DNA of 6,367 nt. Source: Alphaproteobacteria bacterium UBA6038 (GTDB lineage: Bacteria > Pseudomonadota > Alphaproteobacteria > Micropepsales > Micropepsaceae). How positions within the stretch are numbered: position 1 is the stretch's first letter; each line of letters starts with the position of its first letter. The stretch is taken from NCBI GenBank assembly GCA_002429315.1, contig DIZC01000133.1:1-6367 (forward strand), given 5' to 3'. The notes below the pieces were generated by a model. The model ran no database searches, was not told the origin of the DNA, and saw only the letters and a list, made by a program, of their open reading frames with translations. The position numbers and the translations under genes were made by a program. Below are positions 5,788 through 6,367 of this stretch, one piece after another.

Positions 5788-6367
5788 TGGGCAGGCTGAG
5801 CGGCAGGCCCCTGACGGATCGCACCGCCAGATAGGCGAACGCCTCCGCCTCGATGAAGTCGCCACGCCAGCCGGCGTCCTCGGCGGAGAGCACCGGCGCA
5901 TTCACCCGCGCGCGCAATTCCGCCATCAGCTTCGGATTGAGCCGGCCGCCGCCGCACACCACCCAGGTGGTCGCCGGTTCGGGAAAGTGCTCGCGCGCCC
6001 GCGCGATCGCGGCGGCGGTGAACGCGGTGAGCGTGGCGGCGCCATCCTCCGCACCCAGATGCGCCACCGGATCGGCGCCGAAATCCAGACGGTCGAGCGA
6101 TTTCGGCGGCACGCGTTTGAAGAACGGATGCTGCAGCATCTTCGTCAGCGCCGCATCGTCGATCCGACCGGCGCTCGCGAGCGCACCGCCGTGGTCCACC
6201 GGCTTGCCGGTGTGACGGTGCGCCCAGTCGTCGATCGGCGCATTGCCGGGCCCGGTGTCGAAGGCGAGGATCGTGTCGCGCGAAATGTAGGTCACGTTCG
6301 CCACCCCGCCGATGTTCACCACCGCCACCGGCAGCGCGAGCGAAGGCGTCTCCTTCACCAGCGCGGC
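5732..6367 (-). CDS. anmK: Anhydro-N-acetylmuramic acid kinase, C-terminal part (5' end beyond window)
   Basis: The visible 211 residues are the C-terminal part of AnmK, the cytoplasmic kinase that uses ATP to open and phosphorylate 1,6-anhydro-MurNAc to MurNAc-6-phosphate in peptidoglycan recycling. Signatures in fragment numbering are VVNIGGVANVTYI (16-28), ILAFDTGPGNAPIDD (33-47), PFFKRVPPKSLDRLDFG (81-97), the nucleotide-site-like VVCGGGRLNPKLM (136-148), and DAGWRGDFIEAEAFAYLAVR (164-183). The typical ending TTTGVRQPMTGGKL (194-207) precedes LHRAR and the stop. The N-terminal third, including the substrate-site catalytic Asp region, is off the right edge. An in-frame GTG at 6358 is internal and not the start. 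Family members are about 360-390 residues, so roughly 150-180 are missing. The gene looks intact. Its 3' end overlaps the plus-strand frame by 56 bases. Confidence 0.95.
   Translation of the reverse strand, partial: AALVKETPSLALPVAVVNIGGVANVTYISRDTILAFDTGPGNAPIDDWAHRHTGKPVDHGGALASAGRIDDAALTKMLQHPFFKRVPPKSLDRLDFGADPVAHLGAEDGAATLTAFTAAAIARAREHFPEPATTWVVCGGGRLNPKLMAELRARVNAPVLSAEDAGWRGDFIEAEAFAYLAVRSVRGLPLSLPTTTGVRQPMTGGKLHRAR

Noticed and set aside
1..6367. tRNA, rRNA or riboswitch
   Set aside because: No cloverleaf, rRNA-like segment or known riboswitch core was seen in the non-coding stretches.

Overview
The window is GC-rich and reads as a chromosomal fragment of an alphaproteobacterium. 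That placement is an inference from four things: the codon choice and GC-rich composition of the outer genes, an anmK gene of alphaproteobacterial type, a family of GC-rich palindromic repeats common in that class, and a small gene carrying a GAPRGNRNA motif that I associate with the class. The first 13 bases are not genomic. They match the 3' end of the Tn5 mosaic-end sequence used in tagmentation libraries, so the left edge is an assembly artefact.

Layout from left to right. (1) Positions 14-3147, minus strand, hold a three-gene operon transcribed right to left. It encodes an uncharacterised 342-residue protein with a ferritin-like/diiron-like residue pattern, then a classical short-chain dehydrogenase (SDR), then a luciferase-like flavin-dependent monooxygenase (LLM) cut off at the window edge. 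The genes are tightly coupled by a 4-base GTGA overlap and a 10-base gap. A good sigma70-type promoter and a 15-bp near-palindrome over its -10 element (TetR-type operator candidate) precede the first gene. (2) Positions 3353-4957, minus strand, hold a compact two-gene cassette: tcmP (three-Cys-motif partner protein) followed 3 bases later by its DUF5131/phage Gp37-Gp68-type partner. tcmP is visibly less GC-rich and less codon-biased than its surroundings, which suggests transfer. A candidate hairpin terminator separates the cassette from the operon promoter. (3) Position 5008 onward, plus strand, holds a short gene diverging from tcmP with a strong promoter that appears to give a leaderless mRNA. 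Its reading frame runs straight through a cluster of palindromic repeats at 5268-5505 before reaching the GAPRGNRNA motif. (4) Positions 5732-6367, minus strand, hold the C-terminal two-thirds or so of anmK (anhydro-N-acetylmuramate kinase), which enters from the right edge.

How the genes fit together: the left operon looks like a small-molecule oxidation module (flavin monooxygenase, alcohol/ketone dehydrogenase and a possible metal oxygenase) under ligand-responsive repression. Its substrate cannot be read from the sequence. The tcmP-DUF5131 pair is a recurrent phage- or island-associated pair of unknown activity. anmK belongs to cell-wall recycling and is unrelated to its neighbours. The most interesting points are the tcmP-DUF5131 cassette with its shared divergent control region (promoter plus a near-miss SOS-box direct repeat), the plus-strand gene with in-frame palindromic repeats, and the uncharacterised first gene of the oxidation operon.
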